DNA of 64,000 nucleotides from Paenibacillus albus (GCF_003952225.1 NZ_CP034437.1:3344501-3408500); one strand, 5' to 3'; shown: positions 1 through 8,866, counted from the first letter of the stretch. Numbers and translations are program-made. Notes: generated by a model not told the origin, from the sequence alone.

Positions 1-764
1 CAATGAATGAGACAGCTGCTGCGTCGTCGAAGCATGTGGAACCAAGCAAGCCTGCAGCTGCGACCGGACTTGGCAGGTCAGTTGCTAAGCAAGAGAAAGA
101 AATGCCGAAGCCAGCTCCTTCACAGACGCTGCAATCCGATTCGGATGTACCTGCGAAAAACACGAGCAAACCGGCTCCGAACCGAAACTTCCGGCATCTG
201 GTGGCAATTGGCACATCGACAGGCGGACCGCGGGCGCTTCACGAAGTGATCACCGCGCTGCCGGGTGATTTTCCCGCTCCGGTACTTGTCGTTCAGCACA
301 TGCCGCCGAAGTTTACCCACTCGCTCGCACAGCGTCTTGACTCGTTCAGTGCGCTGCATGTAACAGAAGCTGTTCATGGAGAACGCGTATTTGCTGGCGT
401 TGTGTACATCGCGCCTGGCGGCTATCACATGGAGCTTGCCAAGGATCGCGAAGGCTACTGCATCAAGCTGTCGGATGAAGCGCCTCGAGGCGGCCATCGT
501 CCGTCTGTAGATACGATGTTTGAATCGTGCGCGGCGTTCACGGAGCTGCGTCGTCATTCCGTCATTATGACCGGCATGGGAAGCGATGGTATGAAAGGCA
601 TGAAAGTATTGAACGACAGTGGCGCGGAGAGCGCAATCGCAGAAGCCGAAGAATCGTGCGTCGTATATGGAATGCCACGATCGGCAATAGAAGCGGGCTT
701 TGCGAAGTCAGTCGTCAACCTGCGGCAGATTGCAGCTGCAATTACGCAAGCGGTGCGCAAGTAA
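1..764 (+). CDS. cheB: Chemotaxis protein-glutamate methylesterase CheB (5' partial)
   Basis: Removes methyl groups from (and deamidates) chemoreceptors in the cytoplasm, resetting the sensory system during adaptation. The visible 253 residues, counted from the first Met in frame at base 3, hold a low-complexity Pro/Ala/Lys linker (about 1-62) and then the complete catalytic domain. The expected Ser-His-Asp triad is visible: Ser72 in GTSTGG, His99 in QHMPP and Asp195 in MGSDG. The N-terminal receiver domain normally present in CheB is missing, and the frame is open to the window edge, so I read this as a gene cut by the window rather than a short form. It leads directly into cheA, as in the B. 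subtilis fla/che operon. Confidence 0.95.
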   Translation, partial: MNETAAASSKHVEPSKPAAATGLGRSVAKQEKEMPKPAPSQTLQSDSDVPAKNTSKPAPNRNFRHLVAIGTSTGGPRALHEVITALPGDFPAPVLVVQHMPPKFTHSLAQRLDSFSALHVTEAVHGERVFAGVVYIAPGGYHMELAKDREGYCIKLSDEAPRGGHRPSVDTMFESCAAFTELRRHSVIMTGMGSDGMKGMKVLNDSGAESAIAEAEESCVVYGMPRSAIEAGFAKSVVNLRQIAAAITQAVRK

Positions 765-810
765 GCAGGCTCGCGTAGCATGACGACCAATCAATAGGAG
801 GTGCATGGAA

Positions 811-2877
811 ATGGATATGAACGATTATCTTTCAATGTTTATTGACGAGTCGAATGATCATTTGCAGTCATTAAACGAAAACTTACTCAAACTCGAGAGT
901 GCACCAGAAGATATAAGCATCGTACAAATTATTTTCCGTTCAGCCCACACACTTAAAGGTATGTCTGCGACGATGGGCTTTGAAGATCTGGCTTCGCTCA
1001 CACATGAGATGGAGAATGTGCTCGATCTCGTTCGAAACAACAAGCTTAAGATGGACAATTTTATCTTCGATACCTTGTTCAAAGGGCTAGATGCATTAGA
1101 GTCGATGGTCCAAGACATTATCGGCGGAGGAACGGGTAAAGCCGATGTAACGGCCATCGTCTCGAATCTCCAAGTTATTGTTAAAGGCGATCACAAGAAG
1201 GATCAAGCGGCGAGTGGAACCGCAGGCGGAAGCGATACTGCTGCCGGCGGAGCGCTGCTGGATCAATTCCAAAGCTCGATCTTGTTGCAATCTATTGCCG
1301 CAGGACTTGCGGTTTACCATATTGTTGTTACAGTCCGTGAGGATTGCGTGCTGAAGGCTGCGCGTGCTTATATGGTGTTCGATTTCCTGGAGCATAGCGG
1401 TGAAATCGTAAAGTCCGTCCCTAGCGTGCAAGAGATCGAGCAAGAGAAATTTGATCGCTCCTTCACGGTATTTACAATTGCGAGTATTTCTGAGGCTGAG
1501 CTTCGTAAAGGAATCGAATCTGTTTCGGAAATTGAAGGAGCAACGATAACGCAGCTCGACCGCGAGACGCTCGAACAGCTGGCTGGCTCAGATGCAGTCC
1601 AAGCGGCTCCAACAGCATCCGCAAGCGTTACGTCAGCACAAGCAGAGGTTGGGACAGCTAGAGCGCAGACAGCGGCTACAGCAGCTCCAGCTGCAGCGCC
1701 AGCAGCACAAACATCTGGCGGGGCAGTATCTCGCACAATCCGCGTAGACATCGAACGTCTCGATGCGCTAATGAATCTATTCAGCGAGCTGCTCATTGAT
1801 CGCGTAAGGCTTGAACAGCTTGCGAGTGAAGTCCGCAGAAATGATCTGACTGAAACCGTAGAGCATATGAGCCGCGTCAGCAGCGATTTGCAGAATATCG
1901 TGCTGAAGCTGCGCATGGTTCCGGTAGAGTCGGTATTTAACAGATTCCCGCGGATGATCCGGGATCTAGCGAAGACGCTCGATAAAAAAGTAGATTTGAT
2001 TATCACTGGTGCAGATACAGAGCTCGATCGTACCGTTATCGATGAGATCGGCGATCCGCTCGTTCATTTGCTGCGTAACTCTCTTGACCACGGGATTGAA
2101 CCAGTGGCAGACCGGATTGCCGCTGGCAAACCTGAGACGGGGAACGTTCACCTGCGTGCATTCCACAGCGGTAACCACGTGTTTATCGAAGTTGAAGAGG
2201 ACGGCCGCGGTATCAACCGTGAGAAGGTAAAGCAGATCGCCATTAAGAATGGCATCGTGACCGTGGATGAAGCGAAGCGCTTGACGGATGCAGAGAGTAA
2301 CATGCTGATCTTTGCTGCAGGCTTCAGTACCGCTGATAAAATCTCGGATATTTCCGGCCGCGGCGTTGGACTTGATGTGGTTAAGTCGAAGATCACTTCG
2401 CTTGGCGGTAACGTAAGCGTAGAATCCGAGCAAGGCAAAGGAACGAAGTTCTCGATCCAGCTGCCGCTGACGCTCTCCATCATCTCCGCCATGCTCGTTA
2501 AGCTTGGCACGGAGAAATACGCGATTCCGTTATCCTCCATTGTGGAAACAGGTATCGTACCGCGTGAGCAAATTCGCAAAATCCACGGCAATCGCATGAT
2601 CGATTACCGCGGTTCGGTTATTCCGCTTATCTCGCTCGCGCAAGTGCTAGATTCGACGAGCTTCCGCGAGGAAGAGGAGCAAGAGACGGAAATCGTCGTT
2701 ATTCGCAAGGGAGAAAAGATTGGCGCGATAACCGTAGACGAGTTTATCGGCCAGAGCGAGATCGTGCTGAAGTCGCTCGGCAAGTACTTGACGAACATTG
2801 AAGCGATCTCTGGTGCGACCATTCTTGGCGACGGTCAAGTTGCGCTAATTATTGATCCGAATGCACTTATTAAATAA
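811..2877 (+). CDS. cheA: Chemotaxis histidine kinase CheA
   Basis: Autophosphorylating kinase of the chemoreceptor array, passing phosphate to CheY and CheB. At 688 aa it shows the full order of domains: Hpt (phospho-acceptor His46 in SAHTLKG), a P2-like region (about 150-265), an Ala/Thr-rich linker, the dimerisation helices, the ATPase domain (N box HLLRNSLDHGIE, DGRGIN, GRGVGLDVV) and a C-terminal CheW-like domain. An in-frame ATG at 805 lies only 3 nt after the AGGAGG at 796-801. The ATG at 811 has a normal 9-nt spacing and gives the family-typical MDMN start, so I chose 811. It is followed 14 bases later by cheW. Confidence 0.97.
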   Translation: MDMNDYLSMFIDESNDHLQSLNENLLKLESAPEDISIVQIIFRSAHTLKGMSATMGFEDLASLTHEMENVLDLVRNNKLKMDNFIFDTLFKGLDALESMVQDIIGGGTGKADVTAIVSNLQVIVKGDHKKDQAASGTAGGSDTAAGGALLDQFQSSILLQSIAAGLAVYHIVVTVREDCVLKAARAYMVFDFLEHSGEIVKSVPSVQEIEQEKFDRSFTVFTIASISEAELRKGIESVSEIEGATITQLDRETLEQLAGSDAVQAAPTASASVTSAQAEVGTARAQTAATAAPAAAPAAQTSGGAVSRTIRVDIERLDALMNLFSELLIDRVRLEQLASEVRRNDLTETVEHMSRVSSDLQNIVLKLRMVPVESVFNRFPRMIRDLAKTLDKKVDLIITGADTELDRTVIDEIGDPLVHLLRNSLDHGIEPVADRIAAGKPETGNVHLRAFHSGNHVFIEVEEDGRGINREKVKQIAIKNGIVTVDEAKRLTDAESNMLIFAAGFSTADKISDISGRGVGLDVVKSKITSLGGNVSVESEQGKGTKFSIQLPLTLSIISAMLVKLGTEKYAIPLSSIVETGIVPREQIRKIHGNRMIDYRGSVIPLISLAQVLDSTSFREEEEQETEIVVIRKGEKIGAITVDEFIGQSEIVLKSLGKYLTNIEAISGATILGDGQVALIIDPNALIK

Positions 2878-2891
2878 GGGAGGGTCCTGCT

Positions 2892-3353
2892 ATGAGTGAA
2901 GAAATCAAAGTAATCGTATTTGGACTGGCAAACGAAGAATACGGCGTTGAGGTCGACAAAGTGCGCACAATTGAACGCATGATGCCGATTACGCGTGTAC
3001 CGAAGACACCTGCTTTTATTAAAGGGGTCATTAATCTCCGTGGCGTTGTTCTCCCAGTCATTGATTTGCGCGGCCGCTTCGGATTGCCGGAAACGGAAGA
3101 AACGGAGAGTTCCCGCGTGATCATTGTCGCTGTCAACGATCTGGAAGTTGGATTTATCGTCGACGCAGCGAACGATGTCATTGATATCGACGAGAAGAGC
3201 ATTGATACGCCTCCGGAAGTCGTTGGCGGCATTAAGGCGAAATACCTTCGCGGAGTAGCCAAGATCGGTGACAATCGCCTCCTCATCATGTTAAATCTTT
3301 CTGAAGTGCTAAATAAGAGCGAGATTATTCAGCTGGAACAAGTTGAGGCCTAA
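2892..3353 (+). CDS. cheW: Chemotaxis coupling protein CheW
   Basis: Adaptor that links CheA to the chemoreceptors. The 153-aa protein is a single CheW (SH3-like double barrel) domain of normal length, with the conserved run from TRVPKTPAFIKGVINLRG through VLPVIDLRGRFGL. A GGGAGGG ribosome-binding site spans the end of cheA and precedes the ATG. It lies in the cheB-A-W-C-D cluster with spacing that implies co-transcription. Confidence 0.97.
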   Translation: MSEEIKVIVFGLANEEYGVEVDKVRTIERMMPITRVPKTPAFIKGVINLRGVVLPVIDLRGRFGLPETEETESSRVIIVAVNDLEVGFIVDAANDVIDIDEKSIDTPPEVVGGIKAKYLRGVAKIGDNRLLIMLNLSEVLNKSEIIQLEQVEA

Positions 3354-3357
3354 ACAA

Positions 3358-3978
3358 GTGAACCCATTACATAAGTTAGAAGCTTTCAAGCTTGATGTGT
3401 TGAAGGAAGTCGGGAATATCGGCGCAGGCAATGCAGCGACCGCGCTCTCTCGGCTTCTGGACAAGCCTGTCGATATGAATGTGCCCACCGTCAGTTTAAT
3501 TCCGTTCGAGAAAGTTGCCGATCGTGTCGGCGGATTCGAACAAGTCGTAATCGCAGTATTCCTTCGAGTTGAAGGCGATGCGCCGGGGAATATGTTCTTC
3601 TTAATCGAAGAGAGCTCCGCGAGGAAATTGCTGCGTGGCCTGCTTTCGATGGAAACCTCAAGCGAGGACGGCTACTCTGAAATGGAATATTCCGCATTAG
3701 CTGAAATTGGTAACATACTAGCAGGATCTTATCTATCATCATTGGCCGATTTCACTCAATTGTATTTGTCACCGACCGTCCCCGCCATTGCCATTGATAT
3801 GGCAGGTGCCATTCTGAGTTATGGACTCGTCCAATATGGCGAGATGGGGGATTCCGCGTTGCTGATCGATACGACGTTTCTGGAAGGAAGGGAAGAGATG
3901 GCAGGACATTTCTTCTTGATCCCAGATCCGGAATCGTTTGAGAAGATTTTTAGCGCCTTAGGAGTGCCTAACGAATGA
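3358..3978 (+). CDS. cheC: CheY-P phosphatase CheC
   Basis: Phosphatase acting on CheY-P, and binding partner of the deamidase CheD, in the Bacillus-type adaptation system. Two copies of the family's active-site motif are visible: near the N-terminus EVGNIGAGNAATAL, and around residue 115 EIGNILAGSYLSSL, each with the characteristic E..N pair. I chose the GTG at 3358, which has a GAGG 9 nt upstream and lies just after the cheW stop. A TTG at 3343 inside the end of cheW would add five residues but has a poorer ribosome-binding site. The 3' end overlaps cheD by 4 bases, suggesting translational coupling. Confidence 0.95.
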   Translation: MNPLHKLEAFKLDVLKEVGNIGAGNAATALSRLLDKPVDMNVPTVSLIPFEKVADRVGGFEQVVIAVFLRVEGDAPGNMFFLIEESSARKLLRGLLSMETSSEDGYSEMEYSALAEIGNILAGSYLSSLADFTQLYLSPTVPAIAIDMAGAILSYGLVQYGEMGDSALLIDTTFLEGREEMAGHFFLIPDPESFEKIFSALGVPNE

Positions 3979-4469
3979 TGCATGAAAATGTAGTGAAAGT
4001 AGGCATGGCTGACCTGAATATTGCGTCAAATGGCGCAATTCTCAAAACGACCGGACTCGGCTCCTGTGTCGGCTTAACGTTGTTCGATGAACGCACGAAG
4101 GTAGCAGGAATGGTGCATGTCATGCTGCCATCCTCTGACATTGCCAGAGAAGCTTCCATCAACATAGCGAAGTACGCCGATACTTCCATCCCTCATCTCA
4201 TCAATCTGATGAAACAGGCAGGAGCTGAACCTAGACGTTTCGTGGCGAAAATGGCCGGCGGTGCTCAAATGTTTGCATTCACCTCGAATCATGACTCTAT
4301 GCGAATTGGACCACGTAATGTTGAATCTTGCAAGGAGATGCTGAAGAAATATTCAATTCCGCTTCTTGCAGAGGATACAGGTGCCAACTATGGCAGAACC
4401 GTAGAGTTCGACAGCATGACAGGGATGTTATTGATTCGGAGTGTTCAACAAGGAGTAAAGGAGATTTAA
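3975..4469 (+). CDS. cheD: Chemoreceptor glutamine deamidase CheD
   Basis: Deamidates specific glutamines on chemoreceptors and stimulates CheC. The 164-aa product has the CheD signatures: GLGSCVGLTLFD, with the nucleophilic Cys, MVHVMLP, with the catalytic His, and the later KMAGGAQMF segment. The start overlaps the cheC stop (ATG inside AATGATG). CheC and CheD work as a complex, so the overlap fits balanced synthesis. Confidence 0.96.
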   Translation: MMHENVVKVGMADLNIASNGAILKTTGLGSCVGLTLFDERTKVAGMVHVMLPSSDIAREASINIAKYADTSIPHLINLMKQAGAEPRRFVAKMAGGAQMFAFTSNHDSMRIGPRNVESCKEMLKKYSIPLLAEDTGANYGRTVEFDSMTGMLLIRSVQQGVKEI

Positions 4470-4473
4470 CAAC

Positions 4474-4908
4474 ATGTTAGGGTCATGGCGCTGGAATGTT
4501 TCGCTGGGTATAGGCGGCAGTTTACTTACGTTACTTTTCTCGCTAGGCAGTAATGGACTTGCCATTTCAAGTCTTAGATGTTTATATGCATTTTTCGCAT
4601 TTTTTGTACTCGCTTATCTATTTCGAGCACTACTCGCATTTATTTTGCAGCCAGGATCAACTGCTACCGAGCCGAGTTATACCATGCCGGAGCAGGATCC
4701 TGCTATAGGGCAGTCTGTTGATTATTCCACGCCGGAAACAAGTGAAGATTTGAACCAATTGTTAAAAAATCAATTAGACGGTAAAGCAGAGCTGGAGTCA
4801 GGTCAGAAGCAGGCATTTCAACCACTAACACCTCCAAAGCTTGTATCGACGCAGAATAAAGAGCCTGAAGAATTGGCAAAAGCGATACGTCACCTAACAG
4901 GAGGGTGA
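4474..4908 (+). CDS. Small membrane protein of unknown function in the che-sigD interval
   Basis: I do not recognise this 144-aa protein. It begins with two closely spaced hydrophobic segments (about residues 8-28 and 32-60) and continues as an acidic, Gln/Glu/Pro-rich soluble tail ending KAIRHLTGG. This looks like a membrane hairpin with a cytoplasmic tail. It starts 4 bases after cheD and stops 4 bases before sigD, so it is clearly a member of the motility operon and probably has a role in flagellar assembly, chemotaxis or SigD control. B. subtilis has no gene between cheD and sigD at this place, so this is a lineage-specific insertion. Confidence 0.8.
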   Translation: MLGSWRWNVSLGIGGSLLTLLFSLGSNGLAISSLRCLYAFFAFFVLAYLFRALLAFILQPGSTATEPSYTMPEQDPAIGQSVDYSTPETSEDLNQLLKNQLDGKAELESGQKQAFQPLTPPKLVSTQNKEPEELAKAIRHLTGG

Positions 4909-4912
4909 GACG

Positions 4913-5698
4913 ATGATTGAGCCGAAAGCGCCTCATTTGTCTAACATCGAGATTTGGCAGAAGTGGAAAGAAGACGGAGACATAGATGCAAAAAAACGAT
5001 TGATCGAGCATTATCTCACATTGGTTGATTACGTAAGCAACCGAATGGCCATCGGCTTGCCGAAGAACGTCTCCAAGGACGATCTTTCAAGCAATGGTGT
5101 TATGGGACTCATCGATGCGATCGAAAAATTCGATTATAGACGCGGTCTTCAATTCGAAACATACGCTTCATGGCGTATTCGCGGCGCGATCATTGATGGT
5201 CTCCGTTCAGGAGACTGGGTGCCTCGTTCCGTGCGCGAGAAAGCGAAGAAGATAGAAGAAGCGTATCAGCTGCTAGAGCAGCAATATATGCGTTCCGTTT
5301 CGGATGCGGAGATCAGCGAATATCTCGCAGTATCCGAGAAAGAATTCGGTGTCATGCTGCAGGAAATCGCTGTGACGACGGTCTGCTCTCTTGAGGACCC
5401 GATTCGGGAAGAAGAATCCGAAACTAGGCTGTCGCTGCTCGTTGATGAGAAAGCGAAAAATCCGGACTATAAGGTGCATGAGTTTTTCTTGAAAGAATCT
5501 CTCATTCGCGGAATTGACCGTTTAACTGAGAAAGAGAGAACGGTAATCTCACTCTTCTACTATGAAGAATTGTCGTTAAGCGAAATTGCTGAAGTGATGT
5601 CGTTGTCACCTTCTCGAATCTCTCAATTGCATTCGAAAGCTATTTTGCGATTAAGGGGGGCGTTGGAGAAACAAAAAGATCAATTGATGCAGCATTAA
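4913..5698 (+). CDS. sigD: Flagellar/motility RNA polymerase sigma factor SigD (FliA/WhiG family)
   Basis: Alternative sigma factor directing late flagellar, chemotaxis and autolysin genes. At 261 aa it has the normal size. Region 2 is visible as DLSSNGVMGLIDAIEKFDYRRGLQFETYASWRIRGAIIDGLR (about residues 57-100), the linker as DWVPRSVREKAK, and region 4 as LTEKERTVISLFYYEELSLSEIAEVM followed by SPSRISQLHSKAI. An AGGAGGGTGAG sequence overlapping the end of the previous gene serves as ribosome-binding site. Its position after cheD matches the fla/che operon, where distal placement limits its expression. Confidence 0.96.
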   Translation: MIEPKAPHLSNIEIWQKWKEDGDIDAKKRLIEHYLTLVDYVSNRMAIGLPKNVSKDDLSSNGVMGLIDAIEKFDYRRGLQFETYASWRIRGAIIDGLRSGDWVPRSVREKAKKIEEAYQLLEQQYMRSVSDAEISEYLAVSEKEFGVMLQEIAVTTVCSLEDPIREEESETRLSLLVDEKAKNPDYKVHEFFLKESLIRGIDRLTEKERTVISLFYYEELSLSEIAEVMSLSPSRISQLHSKAILRLRGALEKQKDQLMQH

Positions 5699-5716
5699 TT
5701 GAAAGGGGGGGCAGGA

Positions 5717-7126
5717 TTGTCGACTATTGAAACACTACAACAACACCTTGTTGTTCAGCTATCTCCGGATAAGCTGACAGCAATACTTCAATTTAACCTC
5801 GCGGACGAGGGGTTTTCTTGCACACTATCGCAGCTGGAAGAATTTTTGAAGAGTCATGGTGTGAATTTCGGTCTGCAGCGGGATGTGCTGAATCGAGTCG
5901 TACAGCAACCTAGCGCTTTTTTCTACAGCCAAACGGTTGTCGCTCAAGGACTGCCGCCAGTTAATGGACATGACGGCTATATTCAGTTCTCGTATGACAT
6001 GTCAGATGGGGAGTATCGTCCGGTAGAACTCGAAGATGGCAAAATCGACTTCAAGGAAGTTACGAAGCTAAAGAATGTAAAGCGCGGCCAGCTGATTGCA
6101 GAGAAAATAAGTGGTTCGCCCGGCACTGACGGCAAATCGGTAACTGGCGACACGATTACAGCAAGAAATGGCAAGGAAGCTTACTTCAAGATGGGCAAGA
6201 ATGTTGTTCTCAATCCAGAGCAAACGGCCCTTTATTCTACCATTGACGGCTTGATTACGATGACGGATAAAAGCAAGATTAATGTTTTCCCGGTCTTTGA
6301 AGTGAACGGAGATGTCGACTACAAGGTCGGTAATATTGATTTTGTCGGCACGGTTGTCGTCCGTGGAAATGTATTGACTGGCTTCCGTATCAAAGCATCA
6401 GGGGATATCCGCGTCATTGGCGGTGTTGAAGGAGCGGTTCTCGAATCGGAGGGCTCGATTGAAATTACAGGCGGCGTGCTGGCCAGCAACAAAGGGCATA
6501 TCATTGCAGGCAAAAATGTGAAAAGCTCGTTCATACAAGACGGTAATGTAACAGCAGCTGAAGACATTATGGTCTCGCAAAGCATCATGCACTCACATGT
6601 CCGTGCGGGCAAGAGCGTGATCTGCAGCGGGGCAAAAGGGCTCGTCGTTGGCGGCGTTATCCAAGCCGGCGATCGCGTCATTGCAAGAACAATCGGGAAC
6701 ACCATGTCGACGGCGACTACGATTGAGGTTGGTGTACGTCCAGAGCTTCGTTCACAATTGCTAGAGCATCGCGCTCTCATTAAGCAAACGAATGAGAGCT
6801 TGGACAAAACTGAGAAAGCGCTCACTTTGCTTGATCAACTCGCAGCGACAGGTCAATTACCACCGGATAAGATGGCTCTTCGTGTCAAGCTGAACTCAAC
6901 TAAACGTGTAGCAATCGAAGAGATTGGAAGAGCCAAGGAAGCGGTTCTGGAAATCGAGAAATCACTTGAAGATACAGAGCGTGCTCGTGTTGATGCAGTA
7001 AACGTCATCTATGGCGGGACCAAGATTGTGATCGGTCGATATACGCGCTTCATTAAAGATGCGACAGAGCGGATTACATTCCGGTATTCTGAAGGCGATA
7101 TCATCATGGTTCCATACAACAAGTAA
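5717..7126 (+). CDS. FapA/DUF342-family protein
   Basis: Member of the DUF342/FapA (flagellar assembly protein A) family. Relatives have been linked to flagellar placement or assembly, but the biochemical activity is not established. The 469-aa protein has an N-terminal region with DGYIQFSYDM, a long central stretch of Gly/Val-rich repeats expected to form a right-handed beta-helix (about 170-340), and a C-terminal helical coiled-coil segment (about 345-430). An upstream TTG at 5699 is in frame. The TTG at 5717 follows the strong AAAGGGGGGG at 5702-5711 with 5-nt spacing, so I chose it. Location just after sigD supports a motility role. Confidence 0.88.
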   Translation: MSTIETLQQHLVVQLSPDKLTAILQFNLADEGFSCTLSQLEEFLKSHGVNFGLQRDVLNRVVQQPSAFFYSQTVVAQGLPPVNGHDGYIQFSYDMSDGEYRPVELEDGKIDFKEVTKLKNVKRGQLIAEKISGSPGTDGKSVTGDTITARNGKEAYFKMGKNVVLNPEQTALYSTIDGLITMTDKSKINVFPVFEVNGDVDYKVGNIDFVGTVVVRGNVLTGFRIKASGDIRVIGGVEGAVLESEGSIEITGGVLASNKGHIIAGKNVKSSFIQDGNVTAAEDIMVSQSIMHSHVRAGKSVICSGAKGLVVGGVIQAGDRVIARTIGNTMSTATTIEVGVRPELRSQLLEHRALIKQTNESLDKTEKALTLLDQLAATGQLPPDKMALRVKLNSTKRVAIEEIGRAKEAVLEIEKSLEDTERARVDAVNVIYGGTKIVIGRYTRFIKDATERITFRYSEGDIIMVPYNK

Positions 7127-7173
7127 GCCTAACACGTAACAAGCTTCCTATTTAGTTGCAAGGGGCGATCAGA

Positions 7174-7503
7174 ATGCCTTTCAAGCCGATCGACTTTCAA
7201 ATGTCGATTCCTCGTACCCCTGATCAGGGGACACAGCAGAACCAGTTGAACCATCGTGCACATGCGGACCAAGCTCGCCTGGAGCATGATACTTCCAAGC
7301 AGACGGAGCTTGCGCGTACACGTAATACTGCGGTGGAGCAAAGCAGTGAGCCGCAGATTAACAATAAGCATCAGCGTGACACGAGGTCGCCGTCGAAGCA
7401 GAAGAAGCAGCAGCGGCAAGCAGAAGGCAGTGAAGGCTCTGATCAGGGGCCAGATGAATCGCAGCATCCGTATAAAGGCAAACATATCGATATTTCGCTC
7501 TAA
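7174..7503 (+). CDS. Conserved-looking hydrophilic protein of unknown function
   Basis: A 109-aa, highly charged, Gln/Lys/Arg/Ser-rich protein without membrane segments or recognisable domain. It starts MPFKPIDFQMSIPRT and ends with HIDISL. The start at 7174 has AAGGGG at 7160-7165, 8 nt upstream; a TTG at 7156 lies before that site and is less likely. It lies 47 bases after the FapA-like gene and 31 before a DUF6115 gene, on the motility-operon strand. Most of the body looks intrinsically disordered, and the more ordered-looking termini may be binding segments. No function can be assigned from sequence. Confidence 0.7.
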   Translation: MPFKPIDFQMSIPRTPDQGTQQNQLNHRAHADQARLEHDTSKQTELARTRNTAVEQSSEPQINNKHQRDTRSPSKQKKQQRQAEGSEGSDQGPDESQHPYKGKHIDISL

Positions 7504-7534
7504 GCGGATATTCGAATTTGAGCAGGTGATAATT

Positions 7535-8116
7535 ATGGAACCATGGCAAACCATTATGCTTGTCGGCGGTGTTGCAGTCGTATGCGCGGCTGTCCTGCCA
7601 CGCAGGTCCAATGGAAATAAGCAAACTGACCAGTCACAGACGGTCCGTAATATGGAAACTGCACTTGAGCAGTTTATGGAGAATTTAGAAGCGGATAATA
7701 AAGAGATGATGCAGCTTGTAACGAAGTCCAGCCAGGATACGCAGCATCAAGCGGCCAAGCGCGATGAACGTATTGGGCAGCTGGAGAAGCGGTGCGCTGA
7801 ACTGGAGCAGTTGATTAGCGCGCAGTCTAAGCAGCTCGAAGCAGCTATTGTACAAGCCCGTGATCAAGCTGCTTGGGCAGCCGCTCAGTTGGCACATGCC
7901 AAGGTTGAGAGCAGCGCAGCAGAAGAGGCAGCAATTGTTCAGTTAGAACCTGTCGTTCAGACACCTACAATTCGCGAGCGTTACGCCGAACTGTTCGAAT
8001 TGCATCACAATGGCAAGTCCATTGATGCGATTGCGAAGAACCTCGGCTTGAATAAAGGAGAAGTGCAGCTTATTCTTCAGCTCTCCAAGCAGGAGGAGGC
8101 GGCGCGCCATGAATAA
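7535..8116 (+). CDS. DUF6115-like membrane-anchored coiled-coil protein (SwrB-like position)
   Basis: A 193-aa protein with an N-terminal transmembrane anchor (about 6-22), a long Gln/Glu/Ala-rich coiled coil (about 35-125) and a C-terminal helix-turn-helix-like segment: YAELFELHHNGKSIDAIAK followed by GLNKGEVQLILQL. This architecture and its position after sigD resemble B. subtilis SwrB/YlxL, which promotes flagellar export-gate activation; equivalence is inference. The open frame extends upstream to 7256 in another frame of the preceding gene. The ATG at 7535 with AGGTGA about 5 nt upstream is the sensible start. It overlaps the next gene by 8 bases. Confidence 0.82.
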   Translation: MEPWQTIMLVGGVAVVCAAVLPRRSNGNKQTDQSQTVRNMETALEQFMENLEADNKEMMQLVTKSSQDTQHQAAKRDERIGQLEKRCAELEQLISAQSKQLEAAIVQARDQAAWAAAQLAHAKVESSAAEEAAIVQLEPVVQTPTIRERYAELFELHHNGKSIDAIAKNLGLNKGEVQLILQLSKQEEAARHE

Positions 8117-8726
8117 ACGGACGTTTCTATTCGGAGTCGGCATCGGTATCATAATTGGCGCAGCGTTGCTGCAGCTCATGCTCATTGGCGAGCGGCAGGT
8201 GAATAGTCCAGATCCGCTAGGCACGCGGGAGGACACAAGCAGCGGTGCGGTGATGTACTCGCAGGAGGAGCTGGATAAAGCCGTTTCGGATGAGCGACAG
8301 CGGGTTGAAGCAGAAGCGAAGGAAGCGGCTGCCGTCAAACAAGGCAGCAAAGCGACTGACGATACAGCTGACAAGGATGCTGGAGCGAAGGATGCTACCG
8401 AAGCAAAGCCCGATGTGGATAAAGGGAAGGAGACCAGCTCCAACGACACTGATGGAGCTGCTGCAGCTCCTGAACCAAAGCGCATCGTGCTTCGTATTCC
8501 GCCGAACACCAGCGTTGCTGACGCAGCCGATATCCTCGCAGCACACAGCGTTATTAAAGATAAGAAGGCATTCATTGACCTGATGCGTACGAAGCTAATA
8601 CGTGCAGGCTATTTTGCTTTTAAGGGCAAGCTTTCGCTGCAGCAGGTCGGAACGATATTGAAGAGCAAACCGTTGGATCCGAGTGCTGCCAAGCGCGAAA
8701 TAGATGCCGCTGCAGACAATAACTAG
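8109..8726 (+). CDS. Membrane-anchored protein with MltG/YceG-like N-terminal module
   Basis: A 205-aa protein with an N-terminal hydrophobic anchor (about 5-27), a long low-complexity Ala/Asp/Lys linker (about 50-120) and a folded C-terminal part (about 125-190, beginning IVLRIPPNTSVADAADIL). That part resembles the LysM-like leading subdomain of endolytic transglycosylase MltG. The catalytic transglycosylase domain is absent, so I read this as a possible peptidoglycan-binding or regulatory protein rather than an enzyme. Its ATG overlaps the end of the DUF6115 gene, indicating coupling. It is the last gene before the rpsB promoter and thus probably the end of the fla/che transcript. Confidence 0.78.
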   Translation: MNKRTFLFGVGIGIIIGAALLQLMLIGERQVNSPDPLGTREDTSSGAVMYSQEELDKAVSDERQRVEAEAKEAAAVKQGSKATDDTADKDAGAKDATEAKPDVDKGKETSSNDTDGAAAAPEPKRIVLRIPPNTSVADAADILAAHSVIKDKKAFIDLMRTKLIRAGYFAFKGKLSLQQVGTILKSKPLDPSAAKREIDAAADNN

Positions 8727-8765
8727 CCCTTAAGGGACTTGGCTCTGCAAATCTGTCATTCCTAG

Positions 8766-8795
8766 TTGCATGTGAGCATGCAGATGTGATATAGT
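8766..8795 (+). promoter_or_regulatory. Predicted vegetative (sigma-A) promoter of rpsB
   Basis: TTGCAT (8766-8771), an 18-nt gap and TATAGT (8790-8795) form a reasonable sigma-A promoter about 130 bases upstream of rpsB, just after the end of the motility gene block. The position suits an independent ribosomal-protein transcription unit. Confidence 0.6.
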
Positions 8796-8830
8796 AATTG
8801 ACGGTGTTAAAAACACACGCCGATTAATTT

Positions 8831-8866
8831 CGCCATTGGTGCTCTGGCCCGGCCTGAGTGATGGCG
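8831..8866 (+). promoter_or_regulatory. Structured 5' leader of rpsB
   Basis: Inside the roughly 120-nt untranslated leader, CGCCAT (8831-8836) pairs with ATGGCG (8861-8866), and the interior holds further CTC/GAG and GGCC self-complementary segments. The hairpin is not followed by a T-run, so it is not a terminator. An S2 autoregulatory leader is a plausible role, inferred from position only. Confidence 0.45.
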
